Shown here: in pieces, positions 11,799 to 24,884 of the stretch
How positions within the stretch are numbered: position 1 is the stretch's first letter
How the letters are laid out: every line of letters starts with the position of its first letter
NCBI GenBank assembly: GCA_963555705.1
Contig: OY743170.1
Span: forward strand, 14,485,096 to 14,549,095
Reading direction: 5' to 3'
Length of the DNA: 64,000 bases
Origin: Ligustrum vulgare
Taxonomy: Eukaryota; Streptophyta; Magnoliopsida; Lamiales; Oleaceae
The notes under the pieces: generated by a model
What the model was told of the DNA's origin: nothing
Databases searched by the model: none
Seen by the model: only the letters and a program-made list of their open reading frames with translations
Position numbers and translations under genes: made by a program

Positions 11799-12898
11799 AA
11801 AAATAAAAATAAAAACTTCGAAATCATAGTTCTGATGGAAATAATAAGCAAAAACAAACCTTAAATGCAACTGAAAGCAATCTAACCTTCTAAAGATAGC
11901 ATAAATAAAAAGGCTACAGTAATCCACAATATAAAATAAATAACTAAATCAAATATTTATAGATAAAAAATAAAAAAATTAGATAAAAAAATCATACTTC
12001 AAAATAGCCAAATCTAATAACTCAACTCCACCACAGTATAAAAATTCTTTCATAAAATTAACATTTGATGATAATATAGTAAAATAAATACAATATTTGA
12101 AAATAAAAAATATGACTAACACATGAGGAACCCATAGAAAATAAACAAGAGAAATATCACAAACACTATTATATATTTGTATGGTTTTTACAAAATAATA
12201 ATTTTGTCGTATCTTACCTTACAACCTCAAAGGGAAGAACAAAACATGCGAGAACTAAGTCAATGTATAAATTTCAACAACAAACACTTAATTTGACCAC
12301 CACCACCACCACCAACCGCCACTTCTTACTAATATTATGGTAAATACTAAACAACAGTTAATATTTTTTAATCATTTTTTTATTTTAATAATCGTGCAAA
12401 TATTATATAATATAATAATTTCTTGATCTCCAATGTTGCTTAATTGTCATGTATTTGATGGGTTAAGAGTAAACACATATTTATAATTATTGTGATTTGT
12501 GTTTTTGAATGAAAATTGAGAAAAACGTTAAATATGTGAGGCAAATGCATAAATTATAATAAATATATTGATACCTTGAACAAGTATCAATATTTGTACT
12601 CATAATATTACATTAAACATCATATAAAATTAAAAAAACTACAAGATTTTCAATGAAGTTAATAGTAACTTATAAAAATTATTGAAATCAACAGTCGTAT
12701 ATTTTTTAAATATATAAATTGACATTTAATGTTCAATGAAGTTTTTGATAATTTGGATTAGTTATATTGTTTTTAAATCTTAATAATTATTGTAATAGAA
12801 AATTATTTTATATCTTTTGTATTTGTTTTGATTATGTAAAATCATTAAATTTTATGAATGCTTATCGATATTACGCATAGAGATTTCAGTTTATCGCA
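11799..12898. other. AT-rich DNA, nothing recognisable
   Basis: It is very AT-rich with short poly-A/T runs and a (CCA)n stretch at 12298-12315. I see no gene or element with defined ends. Confidence 0.5.
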
Positions 12899-14089
12899 CT
12901 AGTAAAAATATATAAGATATATAAAAGTAGGATAGTCTGACAGAATTTTTGTGAGCCGTTAATTTCAATATTCATGTGATGGACAAAACAACAGATGACA
13001 TGTTTGTAGGTGGAAAAATTTTGAGCACTATTTTGGTCCATGTAGCAGGATCATTTGTAACATATGTTTGCTTTCAACTTGAAATTTCACTAGAAGTTAA
13101 GTGACTTCAAGTGTTTTTAACCCTATTTTACAATTATTGTATAGAAGCTTATCGTACTGATATTTTAAAATATTTAATTTCCCTTTTCTATTCTCCATCA
13201 GATTTAGCACAATTTTGATATGCAATCAATTGGAAATGATATTGCTTATACTCTTCTAAGTGAGACAAGACTTAGCAATCATCGTAGAATAAATAAGGCA
13301 ATTGCTGGTCTTTCAACAACTCTGATGGGTGATGTTTTAACTGGTGGAAGAAAATTAGAGGAAAAATTAATTGTTGGTAATTAAGGTCAGATGTTTGTTT
13401 CAAGAGAATCCATTTTTGGTCATGGGGATGTTGCTTATGGTGGTAGTCTGGAAGCAACCCTGAGGAATAAAGACCATCCTTTAGGGCGTTTCTTATCATC
13501 AACTTTGGGACTCTAAGTCATGGATTGAGATGGAGATCTTGCCATTGGATGCAATTCATAGACTCAAATCCCTATTGGATGACATACAAATTTGATTGGT
13601 CGTGACATTATAAATAAAAGGGGGTTTGGACAAGTTAGTATTCATATCAACAACATCGAACAACTTCGATAGCCTTGATCAGCTTAATTCCTCTAACTAA
13701 AAAGTTGCTTAGTTATTCTCATCCCATGTAGTGTGCATAATGATTAAAATTGAATCATCCATGATGTGGCTGCTGTTGGATCTATCGAGTTTCTTTTTTG
13801 GTAACCATCCTTTGTGGATTACAACTTAGGTTTCAAGGTCCATTCTCCCTTCCTATCAAGTTGTCTTGGTGGTGGCAAATGCTGAATTTTTCACTTCATT
13901 ATTTTTAGTATGTTATTTAATGTTGGCACTTCTTGTTGTTACTTTTTTTATTTTATTTTATCCAATTGTTTCATGTCATTACATTATATTCTGTCAATGT
14001 AGCCTCTGTTTAGTGACATTACTTATAAATTGGTTTATTTACGATTTTGAGGCGTAACATATCTGTGCATTGCATGGGTGAAAAACTAG
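12899..14089 (+). mobile_element. Non-autonomous Helitron carrying a gene fragment
   Basis: The right end reads TGTGCATTGCATGGGTG then AAAAACTAG before T. This is the plant Helitron 3' terminus: a short GTGC..GCA hairpin about 10 bases before CTAG, inserted before T. The left end near 12899 has CACTAGTAAAAATATATAAG then ATATATAAAAGTAGG, resembling Helitron 5' ends, but the exact first base is uncertain. There is no Rep/helicase gene, so it depended on an autonomous Helitron. It contains the TOC-like pseudogene described separately, a typical case of Helitron gene capture. Confidence 0.65.
13210..13725 (+). pseudogene. TOC120/TOC132-like receptor fragment (TOC159 family M domain)
   Basis: The three-frame translation contains the end of the membrane (M) domain of a TOC159-family chloroplast protein import receptor. 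Blocks are FDMQSIGNDIAYTLLSETRL (near 13215-13270), GDVAYGGSLEATLR.KDHPLGR (13430-13492), GDLAIGCN (13533-13556) and a degraded TNLIGR..INKRGFGQVSI block (13590-13645), in the family's order. In plants this GTPase receptor sits in the outer chloroplast envelope. Here only the last part of the M domain is present and several stops and frameshifts break it. The GTPase domain is absent. Because it lies between Helitron ends it is probably a captured fragment. The choice of TOC120/132 over TOC159 rests on the CNxQ..IPIG and DHPLG wording and is less sure than the family. Confidence 0.82.
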
Positions 14090-14732
14090 TTATTCTTATA
14101 GACAGTAAAGTTTCGTAGTATATTTGTATGTAGCTCCATAATTTAGTTTCTTATTCTCAAGAATGTATGGAATTTTCTGACTCCTGCGTCCATGTATTGA
14201 AGGGAGATGTTGCTCTATCTTCAACTAATTCTGGTTCATCTGGAAACATAATAATTCACTTCTACAAGGTGAGCTTCTTAGCAGCTTATTACATTCACTT
14301 TCTTCTATTTGATTGGCTATTTATGAATACCTTTATAGCTTTTAATGGATAGAACTATCAGTAGCATGTCATGAATCCTTTATATTTGGTCAAGCAGTCA
14401 ACGCTCTATGCACTCTGAGACATGGATTCTAACCCATTCATTTATTTATTGTTCAGATTTGAAAATAAACTAAGTTACTTCTTTTTTTAAGATTTTTTTT
14501 TCCTTTATATATTCCATTTGAATCTAATCATGGCCTTAGTGTCAAACTGGTTGTGCTAGATAATTATTTTAATAAAGAGGTGGTTATTTTAATTGTCTTC
14601 TATCGCTTTTTGACATTTTCTTTTTTCTTCTAGGAACATTACTTATTTTGGTATTCAAATGAGGTTGATTATCTTTCAAGAATTTTAGTCTTTTACAATT
14701 GTATGCTAATGTTTTCTGTTGTTATTGGATAA
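14090..14732. other. Unique DNA with one candidate exon
   Basis: At 14167-14268 a + strand frame reads FSDSCVHVLKGDVALS..NSG and ends at a good splice donor (AAG then GTGAGC at 14269). I do not recognise the product. The remainder is T-rich and featureless. Confidence 0.3.
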
Positions 14733-14765
14733 CTAGTGTTACACCCGTACAATGCAGGGTCATTT
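14733..14765 (-). other. Helitron 3' terminus on the - strand
   Basis: The + strand reads CTAGTGTTACACCCGTACAA then TGCAGGGTC. Reverse-complemented this is ACCCTGCATTGTACGGGTG, then TAACACTAG before T: the hairpin and CTAG of a second Helitron running into higher coordinates. Its 5' end is not found, and the gypsy insertion at 16508 may separate it. Confidence 0.5.
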
Positions 14766-15385
14766 GTTATTCACATATATCGAATTTATATATTAACATA
14801 TGAAATGAATATTTAGTTGAAAATGAGAAATGAAAGAAGACAATTAATTACAAAAAAAGTATAATTATACATACCTTAATTTTTATCACGGTATGTGTTT
14901 TTACCGTTCCAGGAAATTTACGCTTAGAAATTTATTAAAATGAAAATGAAAATAAAAAATAGATCAATGAACGCTCCTATTATATTCTCTTTCATTTTCT
15001 ATTTTTAAAGGAAAAAATATTTATGTGATACAAACAATGTCTTATTATTATTTTTTTTACTAATTTTTAAAAAATTATAATTAATTTTCATATAAAATGA
15101 ATATTTAATTAAGAATGAGAAATTAAGGAAGACAATTAATTATACAATTTTCAAGAGCAGAAGGCAGATTAAGAAACTTCGAGACAATTTGATATTTGAT
15201 ACGATTTTATGGACAATATAATTTCAGATGCTGAGCTACCTCACATGATATGCACATGGGTAGCTCAGCATCCTTCAGAGTGGTGAACTACCATGTATTC
15301 ATGAGCAACATAAGAGTTGCCCACCGTAAGCAACAGATCAAATCCGCCACCGCCACCACTATTATTATTATTATTTTGTATAGAT
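14766..15385. other. AT-rich DNA, presumably inside the second Helitron
   Basis: No coding frame or element ends are seen. A short inverted motif GATGCTGAGCTACC / GGTAGCTCAGCATC occurs at 15227-15240 and 15258-15271. Confidence 0.35.
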
Positions 15386-15579
15386 ATTTTATTTAGATTT
15401 CCAAATTTAGAAAGTGATTTTGGGTAGGAAACTATATGCATATTATTTTTGGCATGTATATTATTATTATGTATTGATAGATAAAAGATTTTCAGATTTA
15501 GAAAGTGATTTTGGGCGGAAAACTATGTGCGTATTATTTAGAATAGATAGATAACTATTACAAAAAACTATATATATAG

Positions 15580-15636
<57 letters not shown>

Positions 15637-16240
15637 GATTTCCAGATTTAGAAAGTGATTTTTTGTGGGAAACAATGTGTGTGTTATTTTTGGCATGTGT
15701 TTTGTTATTATTTATATATAGAAAGATTAGATTTCTAAATTTAAAAAGTGATTTTGGGCGGGATACTATGTGCATATTATTTTTTGCATGTATTTTGTTA
15801 TTATATATTGATAGATAGAAGATTTCCATATTTATAAAGCGATTTTGGATGGAAAACTATGTACGTGTTATTTTTGGTATGTATTTTGTTATAAAGCTTA
15901 AAAGATTTGATAGGTACTACTCATACCAACAAGGTGTACCTTCTTTTTCGGAAGTTCATCGTTAGAAACTTAACAATTAAGTGTACTTGGCTTGGAGCAA
16001 TTCTATGATAGGTGACCTCCTGGAAAGTTTTCTCGGGGAGCGCGCGAGTGAGGACAAAGCATGCTGAAAAGATCCATGTTGGTACAGTGTAGACAGTACG
16101 TCGTCATCTAACGGTCGAGACAGCCTGTTAAGTGGGACCCGGGTCGTTATATATATAAGTGATTTTTGGCGGGAAACTATGTGTGTTTTATTTTTGACAT
16201 GTATTTTGTTATTATATATAGATGTATAGATAGATTTAGT
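15386..16240 (+). repeat. Array of about six 90-bp imperfect repeats
   Basis: The unit core is AGATTTCCAGATTTAGAAAG then TGATTTTGGGCGGGAAACTA, TGTGCGTATTATTTTTGGCA and TGTATTTTGTTATTATATAT. Copies start near 15396, 15490, 15640, 15727, 15820 and 16155. A pure (ATT)n microsatellite occupies 15580-15635. The last two units are separated by the Cassandra LTR at 15887-16150. Confidence 0.75.
15887..16150 (+). mobile_element. Cassandra TRIM solo LTR with 5S rRNA-like domain
   Basis: It contains the conserved Cassandra LTR blocks CTCATACCAACAAGGTG, TTCTTTTTCGGAAG, TTGGCTTGGAGCAA, GGTGACCTCCTGGAAAG, GGGGAGCGCGCGAGTGAGGA and AAAGATCCATGTTGGT. The CATACC...TTAAG.GT.CTTGG...GGTGACCTCCTGG series follows 5S rRNA, including its internal pol III control region. 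Cassandra elements are known to carry a 5S-derived sequence in their LTRs. It ends GGGACCCGGGTCGTTATA where CGTTACA is expected. Only one LTR is present and it sits inside a repeat array. It is not a functional 5S gene. Confidence 0.82.
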
Positions 16241-16502
16241 TTCATTTGATGAGCTTAAGCATATCTATCCAATATTTAATAGTTTAGAGATACAATTAGG
16301 GAAGTATCATGTTTTGAAGGTGAGCAAGTTTAAAGTAAAAACTCTTGGTAGTTATCATATGCTCAATCAGTTATCAAATGCAGGCATTCATTTGTAAATA
16401 TATGATAGTGAGTCTAATATAAATTCTATGTTCAATTTCTAAAGGGCAGTAGGAACTTATGGAGATGGTCAAGAATTTCACAAATATGTTCTCAGGATAA
16501 TG
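16241..16502 (+). pseudogene. Gene-like fragment left of the gypsy insertion
   Basis: A + strand frame at about 16446-16498 reads AVGTYGDGQEFHKYVLR after a possible acceptor AAAG. It looks protein-coding but I do not recognise it. The sequence is cut by the gypsy element at 16508 and resumes at 25523, so it belongs to the same unit as the fragments at 25612-25840. Confidence 0.3.
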
Positions 16503-16507
16503 CATAT

Positions 16508-19500
16508 TGTGAAGATCCCAAAATTTAGGTTATTTTTTGGCGGAAGAAGGCTACCAGTAGCTATCAGTTGAACTGAATACATAGCTATAGGAGGCTACTA
16601 GTAGTATATTTTCAGAAACATGGCAGAATTGCTATATTTGTGAAAAACTCTTTTTAAACTTGTTTAGAACAAATTTAATTATTGTAAACAATAAGTTTAC
16701 CTGTTAACCTTTTTAGGATCATCATCCCAACTTCAATTTTGTCATTTTAATAACGACAAAGTTAAAAACAATTTCAAAACTTAATAAGAATAATATTTAA
16801 ACGTCAAGCAAAACTTCAAAATACAAGACCCATTTCTTTTCATAAAAATATACTTATAGATTTCAAAACTGAGCTCCTAATACTATTTAACTTTTAAATA
16901 CTAAAAGAATAAGATTTTCATCCCAAAATAGCTCTCAAGTACAAAGAAGCTTAATCATTCATCTGTTTTTGTTACTAATAAGTACTCTTCATCCTTGGAC
17001 GGAATCCTCCATAGGAAATTCACACAAAAAAATTTATGCTCTATTACTTATAAAGAAAGTCATGAAACGACTATGAATCGCGAGGTCCAGTGACTAAAAC
17101 TTGATACATGTAATAAGAGGTTAGTTTCAATATAAAGTGTATAAAATTATATAAGTATCTATCATCTTCAATATTTTATTGTGAGCCTTTAGCATACTTA
17201 TACGTGAATATAAATCATACACTTCACTTCTTAACTTTAACATTATCTCTCAATATAAATGAATAAACTCACAATCAATTCAACATATCATTTGATTATG
17301 AATTCATATCATAGTCACAACATTTAATTTCATATAATCACATTTAAATAATAAATGTAAATGATGGATGCATGAAGTGATCTCATACTTTCTTTCTTTC
17401 TTTTTTCTTTCTTCTTTCTTTGAAAAGCGATATGCATAGTGATAATCTTTTTTACTTATCTCATTCTTTCATTGTCTTTTACTTTGGTCCCTCCCATATT
17501 AGGGCCGTGCATCTCCCGCATCATATGTGTAACTAAGACACAAGGTCACCATTAGTAAATAGTTGGCGTGCTTTTACGCCTCCGAGTACAAAAGACTTGA
17601 CCTTCATTCCTTTGGGCTTGCTAACATAAAAGAGACATTTTCTCCCGAAGGGTGTCTCATGAGATACTTATCCCCGAAGGGTACGTCATAGCCCGTGACC
17701 AATTAGGGAGCCTTTTTCCCTCGACGCAACTATCAAAATAGGGACATTCTTAATATTCATGATCATTTCTTGAAAATATCATTTTTTTTCTTAGATGCTT
17801 TACTAATCACAAATGCTTATAATGTCATGATGCACATAAAACATCAATAATCATGCAAATCTTGTTTGAAAGGTCACGCACATAATTATCTCTTCATATA
17901 TGGCTTAACAATTTGCACATAACTATTCATTTAAACATGATATTACAATTTGCACATAATTTATATTTAAGACATCAATATCATACTATCATCACATAAA
18001 AATTCTCCACATAACCATAGCACCAAAGTGATATGTCTATGTATACAATTTAAGAAAATCATATGAATCTCATCTTAACATAGTTCTTTCTCATATATGT
18101 TAGACATATAATATATCTTGAACTTATGATAAGATTTATTTATCAAGTCCAATATCATTTAGTCACAAATTCTCTTGTTAAACATATACAAGGGAATATT
18201 ACAATTGAGTAACTCAACCAGCCTTGTAAACTAAATTTGGTACTTATTACCACATTTCTAATAATTTTTACTAATAGATCATCGCTTAAGCTAATAACAA
18301 GTTTTAGACATAAAATTCAATATCCTTAAATCTCAAAATCTAATTTTAAACACTTGCAAAGTGGTAACTTTATATGAGGATTTCCAGCAAATTTTAAAAC
18401 CATGTTAAACACCTCTTAACACACTTCTAATCATGTGAATTAAACATAAAATATAACTTAAGCCTTTAACAAGTTTTAATCATCAAGTCCAACAATATGT
18501 CACCTCAAAATCTACTTTTAAACACTTGCAAAGTGATAACTTTGTATGATAATTTCTAGCAGAATTTCAAAGCATGTTTATAACATCTTAACATAATTTT
18601 AATCTTGTATATTGAACATAAAACAACACTTAAGCTAATGACAAGTTTTAGGTATAAAATCCAACATCAACTAACATCAAATTTCCAAGTTTCAACACTC
18701 ACAAAGTGGTCTTTTGAGTGTGGGACTCCACCAGATTTTTAGACTGCTTTTGATGCTTTTTATCACTCTTCTAATCATGTGCATTTAATTTAGAATGTAA
18801 CTTGAACCAATAACATGTTTTAGACATAAAGTCCAATAATATTTAACTTCAAAAACTAGTTTCAAACACTTGCAAAATGACCATTTTAAACAAATAGTTT
18901 CAGCATATTTTTTAAAACATGTTGAAGACATCTCAACGCACTTTTAAACATGAGTTTTGAATATAGAACATGACTTAAACTAATAATAATCGTTAGTCAT
19001 AAGATCAACTACTCTTTAGGCTCAAAACCCTTTTAAAACTTCCTTTAATCCTTCAAAAGTCTTAGATTTATTTAAGTCAAGATAATCAAATGTGAAGCTG
19101 AATTTTTAGTACTTGCAACTTCATAAGAAAGATAAATCAATAGATGGATCACAAATAATGTTCAAATCTTATTTAACTTCTTAATCTATAACTCCACTTA
19201 GAAAATCAGGTTTCAAACATGAATAAATCCATCAATAAATGATGATTTGAGACTATTAAACATAAAAAACTGCACTTCAAATTCAGCAGTTTTTGGTAAT
19301 GTATCATAGTTCTAACTTTTCGTCAAATCTACACATTTTGAACATCATTAGAATCTGTACCAACATATAGTTAACTATAAAAAGGTTAAACTCTAATATG
19401 AATATAGAAATTCAGCAAGTGAAGGTAAATACTAACATCATCAACACTTTTACTTCACTCACACATTTCATCGAACACTTAAAAAGCATTAGTGTTCTTA

Positions 19501-21221
19501 ACTTTCAATCATAAACATAGTTTATCAAATAAATCATAATCAATAAGAAACATATTAAATTATGTATTTAAGAATAATACTTCAACACTATATGAAAAAA
19601 TTAATACAATATTACACAAATTAAGTTTCACTCACCTCTTGAAACTAAGAAGGAAAAACCATACTTTGAGAAGTCAAGTATCAAACAAAGCTTCTCCTAT
19701 TTCTTCCCCTTTCTTTACTTTCTATTTTACTTCTCTTTTTCCCTCTCAATTTTATCCAGAATTCTGCCCTCTCAGTTTATCTCTTGTCTCCACCGAATTG
19801 TGTTAGAAAATAGGTTAAATCATTCCTAGAATCAATTGTTTTAATCATCTTCAAATTTAACTTCAAACTTAAGTTATCAATCCAAAATCCTAATTTAAAC
19901 CTTAAGCATCAAGAAGAGATTACTCTGATTTACCTTAAGAGATTGAAGAGAGTATTCAAGAACCCATTCCTAGCTCAACTAGATAGCACTTAAAGGTTTC
20001 ATCATCTTGGTTTCTCTATTTCCCTCCTCTAGGTCTCTCTTTCTCTCCTCTGTTTTTGGCCGACATTTTGGAAGAAGAAATGGGCCAATTTCATGCTATA
20101 TAGATAGATATAAGATAAATTTGCAAATCAGCCCCAAAACTTCAAGTCTACACAAATTGGTCGTTATAAAATTGAAACTAAGTCCTCTAAACTTTCTCCT
20201 TCTATCATCCAAGCCCTATAACTTATGATAAATAGTAGCTTCTAACTAAAATAAGTTGATTTCCAAACATTCCTTTAAGCTTAGAAATTGTAGGGTGACA
20301 TGTGTCACCTTCTTGCAATATTTTAATACAAAATTTTTCAAATTTTCTATTTCAAGGTGCCTCCTTCAAGTCAATATTTAAAGGTCAATACAAGGTTCAT
20401 TTAGGTCACTCTTTATACCGTTGAAAAGTTCATACTTCAAACTTTACAACGACTGCACATGCATCGAAAATGGACCATTCTACAGCTTGTACCATTTGTC
20501 CAATAAAGGTTGTTGAACTGAATTTCCATACTTGGCCAATTTTCTAAATTTTCTCAGCACTTTTATCATTTATGTAACTTCAACTCGATATTTGAAGCAC
20601 GTTCCAACCTCAATTGTGTTCAAATTTAATACTAATACGTACATCTCATTGTGGACTATAAGGTAGTATAACATACAAAGACATAAGATTACCATGTTGT
20701 TCGTACCATCATCTCAAACATGGCTACTCAATCACAACTTTACACTTAGAATTATTTTGAAAATTTTCAACATTCCAACTACTTCTTACATGCAACTTTA
20801 GCTCGGTTTTTTAAGAACTTCTCGAACTCAAATGTATCCAAATTTGATATTAATGCTTAGGTCTCATCACGAGCTATAAAATGGTATAACTTGCAATGGC
20901 TAAAGATCACTACATAATCCACCAAATGATCCCAAAGTCATGTTCATCAAATGGAAAAACTGTAATTATTAGGAGTTTCTAAAATTTTCAGCTTAGTCCT
21001 CAAATTTGAAATTCAATCCGATTGAGTTCAAACAGCGTATATAACTTTCTTTTATGACAATTTAGTCTCCAAAGTTACCAATATTGCAAATTTCTCCTAT
21101 TTTCTTATAAATTCTATACTATCTCGCCGAACAACACGTGAATTGGCTCTTTCATAAGAAAATACTTGAATCCAACTTTCTCAATAAATGAACTAAGGTA
21201 CGAAATTTTCAGGTTGTTAAA
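16508..21221 (-). repeat. 3' LTR of the gypsy element, 4.7 kb
   Basis: Its end from about 20146 to 21221 aligns to 23272-25517 once the insertion at 24077-25254 is removed. Shared blocks include GAAACTAAGTCCTCTAAACT and TCCAAGCCCTATAACTTATG. A CT-rich run occurs at 17388-17422 and a tandem repeat at 18290-19010. The short frame at 20007-20228 is treated as chance. Confidence 0.85.
18290..19010. repeat. Tandem repeat inside the gypsy LTR, about 175-bp unit, four copies
   Basis: Each copy carries AACAAGTTTTAGACATAAA, then a CCAA.AT..T.A.CTCAAAATCTA block, then AAACACTTGCAAAGTG and a CTTCTAATCATGTG-type block. Copies begin near 18296, 18470, 18645 and 18815, with a trace near 18985. Divergence between copies is substantial. 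Confidence 0.7.
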
Positions 21222-21236
21222 ATCTCCCACCTTAAG
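21222..21236 (-). other. Polypurine tract of the gypsy element
   Basis: On the - strand TTTCTTAAGGTGGGAGAT precedes the LTR. Upstream of it AATTTCGAGTACAAAATT is the decayed form of the chromovirus-type sequence AATTTCGAGGACGAAATTT that often ends gypsy polyproteins. Confidence 0.7.
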
Positions 21237-23271
21237 AAATTTTGTACTCGAAATTTACGCCTTCATAGGAATCATTTTTAGAAATATATGTTCTCCTACC
21301 ACATTTCTATTGCACGAATCTGATAATATCTTGCCACTATAATCAAGGATCACATTCTTATATACCAGAAAAATCCATTGTTATGTCATCAATAACATTG
21401 AGGTCTATGCTTAAATATAACATTCCAAGGACCGAGATATAAGGTCCTCAACTTTTCACTTAATCCAACTTAAGAGATTCAAAATTTCTCGCTTTAAAAC
21501 TTAAGAATGTTACTTCTCATGTTCTCCAAAATTTCAATTTATGTTATCGCTTGATTCATCTCTTAATCAAGTTCTATTTCTTTAACAATGATTAAAAATT
21601 TGATACCAGATAACTTTCTTTTATCATCTTTATCGCAATAGAAATAAATTCTCCAAATATCTCAGCATCATATATAACCTCAAAATAGTAATTTCCATCG
21701 AATCCTTATAATCAAATCCATAATCATTCAATGGTAGATACTCAACCAAATCATTGACAACATATTACTTGAACTCTAAATCATGAGTTTCAATCATGTC
21801 TTTTCACGTCAATCCATAACATTTATCATTTCACTTAGGACACTTCTTAAAATCCCAATCTAAATTTTTACCACCAATTGAAAATCTATCACCAAAAGTT
21901 CATTTTATCTTAGAACTAAGTTTCACAATCATAAGTCATATTTCACAATAGGATTAACTTTAACAACCCAAACATATCATCACACTATTTTTCAATAGAA
22001 TAACCATAACATTCATTATCTAGTTGTTAACCATACCTTGTAGAAAATTATGTAACACTTGTCATCACATTATATGACCTCGATATTTAATCATATCAAT
22101 TTCCTTATGATCACAACGTAATAACAATCATATTCATTGCATGAACTTTTTAATACATCACTATACCACTAAGATTTCATATATTAATCTCTCAATCTTC
22201 ATGAGTATTGAATTCCATAATCCTTTAATTTTTCCTTAAGAAACACACTACCTCAAAACAAGATATTATTGTGAAATCCATCCTTATTTTTTTTCTCACA
22301 TCTCTTATAATCAAATAATTCAGCATAAAACTTTAGATGGGTCACCCTATCATCTCTTAATATTTGGGTTGACCCAAATCATAATATTGAGTATTGATCC
22401 CAAAATTACCACTTGTATTTTTTTTATTATCATCTCATGTCATAATGCAATTTAATCACGTCTCAAAATATCAAGTTACACTATTTTAACCCAAATTTGA
22501 TAATTTCGTTTCTTGATCATCTGTCTTTCACTTATCATCAATCAATCAAAATCGTCAAAATCCTTCCTTTCTGTAGAAATCCACTGTCTGATTAATGACT
22601 AAATGACATTAAGTCAGTATGCTTATCACAAAAAAATCATATTCTTAACTAAAGTATTCAAAAACAAATTGTCAAAACCGTCACTCTAAATCAATAAACA
22701 GTCCAAAGTTGCACACTTTTAATATACTAGGTTACAGGAATCACAACGCTTATAAATAATTAATAACTCTTTCAAGAAATTCATCATACTGATTTCTTAA
22801 GACCATACCAAAATATCCTCTCATGATCTCGACTTTCATACATTCGAGTAACAATATGAGCTTAAGATACAAATAAGAGCATGCATTTTCAACCACCAAG
22901 ATATGTGGTTACAAACAAAATATTCAAGAGATGCTAATGCATAAACATTATATATAGGTAAAAGTGCACCATAAATGCCTTATACTACTCCACATAGGCT
23001 TTAAGTCAATGCCATCCAGGTCCTAGATTACGTTATGTGCACTCTTAACTTAATCTTTTCTGATATTTTCCACGTTGTATACACCTCTTGCTCATAATGC
23101 GTGTAACTTTGTTTAGCTCAACAATTCAAACTTAAGCATTTAAGGTTTACTTATAAGCCCTTTATACTTAAGAGACAAATCATCAAATGACTATACTTAA
23201 GAGAAATTGACTCTCATCATTCTTAAAATCCACATTTTTACACAGTCTGCACCTTACAAAACTTAATGCAA
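21237..23271 (-). pseudogene. Remaining interior of the gypsy element, no open frame
   Basis: About 2 kb between the LTRs should be the 3' end of pol, but it has so many stops that no motif is readable. It ends abruptly at 23271 where the truncated second LTR starts. Confidence 0.5.
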
Positions 23272-24076
23272 CCATAAAATTGAAACTAAGTCCTCTAAAC
23301 TTTCTCCTTCTATCATCCAAGCCCTATAACTTATGATAAATAATAGCTTCTAACTAAAACAAGTTGACTGCCAAACATTCCCTTAAGCTTAGAAATGGTA
23401 GGGTGACAAGTGTCACCTTCTTACAATATTTAATACAAAAGTTTTCAGATTTTCTATTTCAAGGTGCCACCTTCGAGTCAATATTTGAAGGTCAATACAA
23501 GGTCCGTTTAAGCCATTCTTTATACTGTTGCAAAGTTCATACTTCAAGATTTACAACGACTACACATGCATAAAAAATGGACCATTCTACAGTGTGTACC
23601 ATTCGTCCAAAAATGGTTGCTTGACTGGATTTCCATACTAAGCCAATTTTTTGAATTTTCTCAGCACTTTTATCGTTTCAAGTATGCAACTTCAACTCAA
23701 TATTTGAAGCACTTCATGACCTCAATTCTGCTCAAATTTAATACCAGTACCTACATCTCATTATTGACTATAAGTAGTACAACATGCAAAGAGATAAAAT
23801 TATCATGTTGTTCGCACCATCCTCTCCAACATGGCTACTCGACCACAATTTTACACTTAGAATTATTTTGAAGATTTTCAACATTCCAACTACTTCTTAC
23901 ATGTAACTTTAGCTCAATTTTTGAAGAACTTCTCAAACTCAAATGTATCCAAATTTTATGTCAATGCTTAAATCTCATCATGAATTATAAAATGGTATAA
24001 CTTGTAATGGCTAAAGATCACTACATAATCCCCAAAATTATCCCAAAGTCATGTTCACCAAAATGACAAAAATATA

Positions 24077-24817
24077 GGCCTGTTCTCTTTGCTGTTTTCA
24101 GCCCGTTTTGAGTTTTTGATTTTTGGAAATATCGAAAACGCGTTCACTTTGCCCATTTTCAGAAACGCGTTTTCCAAAACACCAAAAAAAATACAAAGGA
24201 AACTCAAAACGAGTTTATTGCGTTTTGGATATTTTGTGTTAAAAAATTCAAAACGACCAAAACACACGTTTTTTATTTTTTTGTCGTAAATGTGAGACAC
24301 TTCCTTCACTTGAAGTTCGTATATTATTTTGTCATTATATATAGATCCATGTTAAGATTTTTTTTTTGTATTTTTTTTTTATTATTATTTTTTAAATGTG
24401 AGACACTTCCTTCATTTGAAATTCTTATGTTATTTTGTCATTATATATAGATTCATGTTAAGATTTTTTTTTTTTTTTTTTTTGTAAATTATTTTTTATT
24501 TTTATTTTTATTTTTTTGTAAAAGTGAGACACTTCCTTCACTTGAAGTTATTATGTTATTTTGTCATTATATATAGATCCATATTAAGATTTTTTTTTTT
24601 GTAATTATTTATTTATTTATTTTTTATAAAAGTGAGACACTTCATTCACTTGAAGTTCTTATATTATTTTGGAATTATTTATAGATCCATTTTAAGATTA
24701 TTATTATTTTTTTTTGTAATTTTTTATTTTTTTGTAAAAGTGAGACACTTCCTTCACTTGAAGTTCTTATGTTATTTTGCCATTATATAGATCCATGTTA
24801 AGATTTTTTTTTTGGTA

Positions 24818-24884
<67 letters not shown>

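Noticed and set aside
12899..14089. Autonomous Helitron with Rep/helicase
   Set aside because: The element is only about 1.2 kb and no Rep or helicase motif is present.
15900..16080. Functional 5S rRNA gene
   Set aside because: The 5S-like part diverges strongly from 5S rRNA and is embedded in Cassandra LTR blocks, so it is a retroelement domain.
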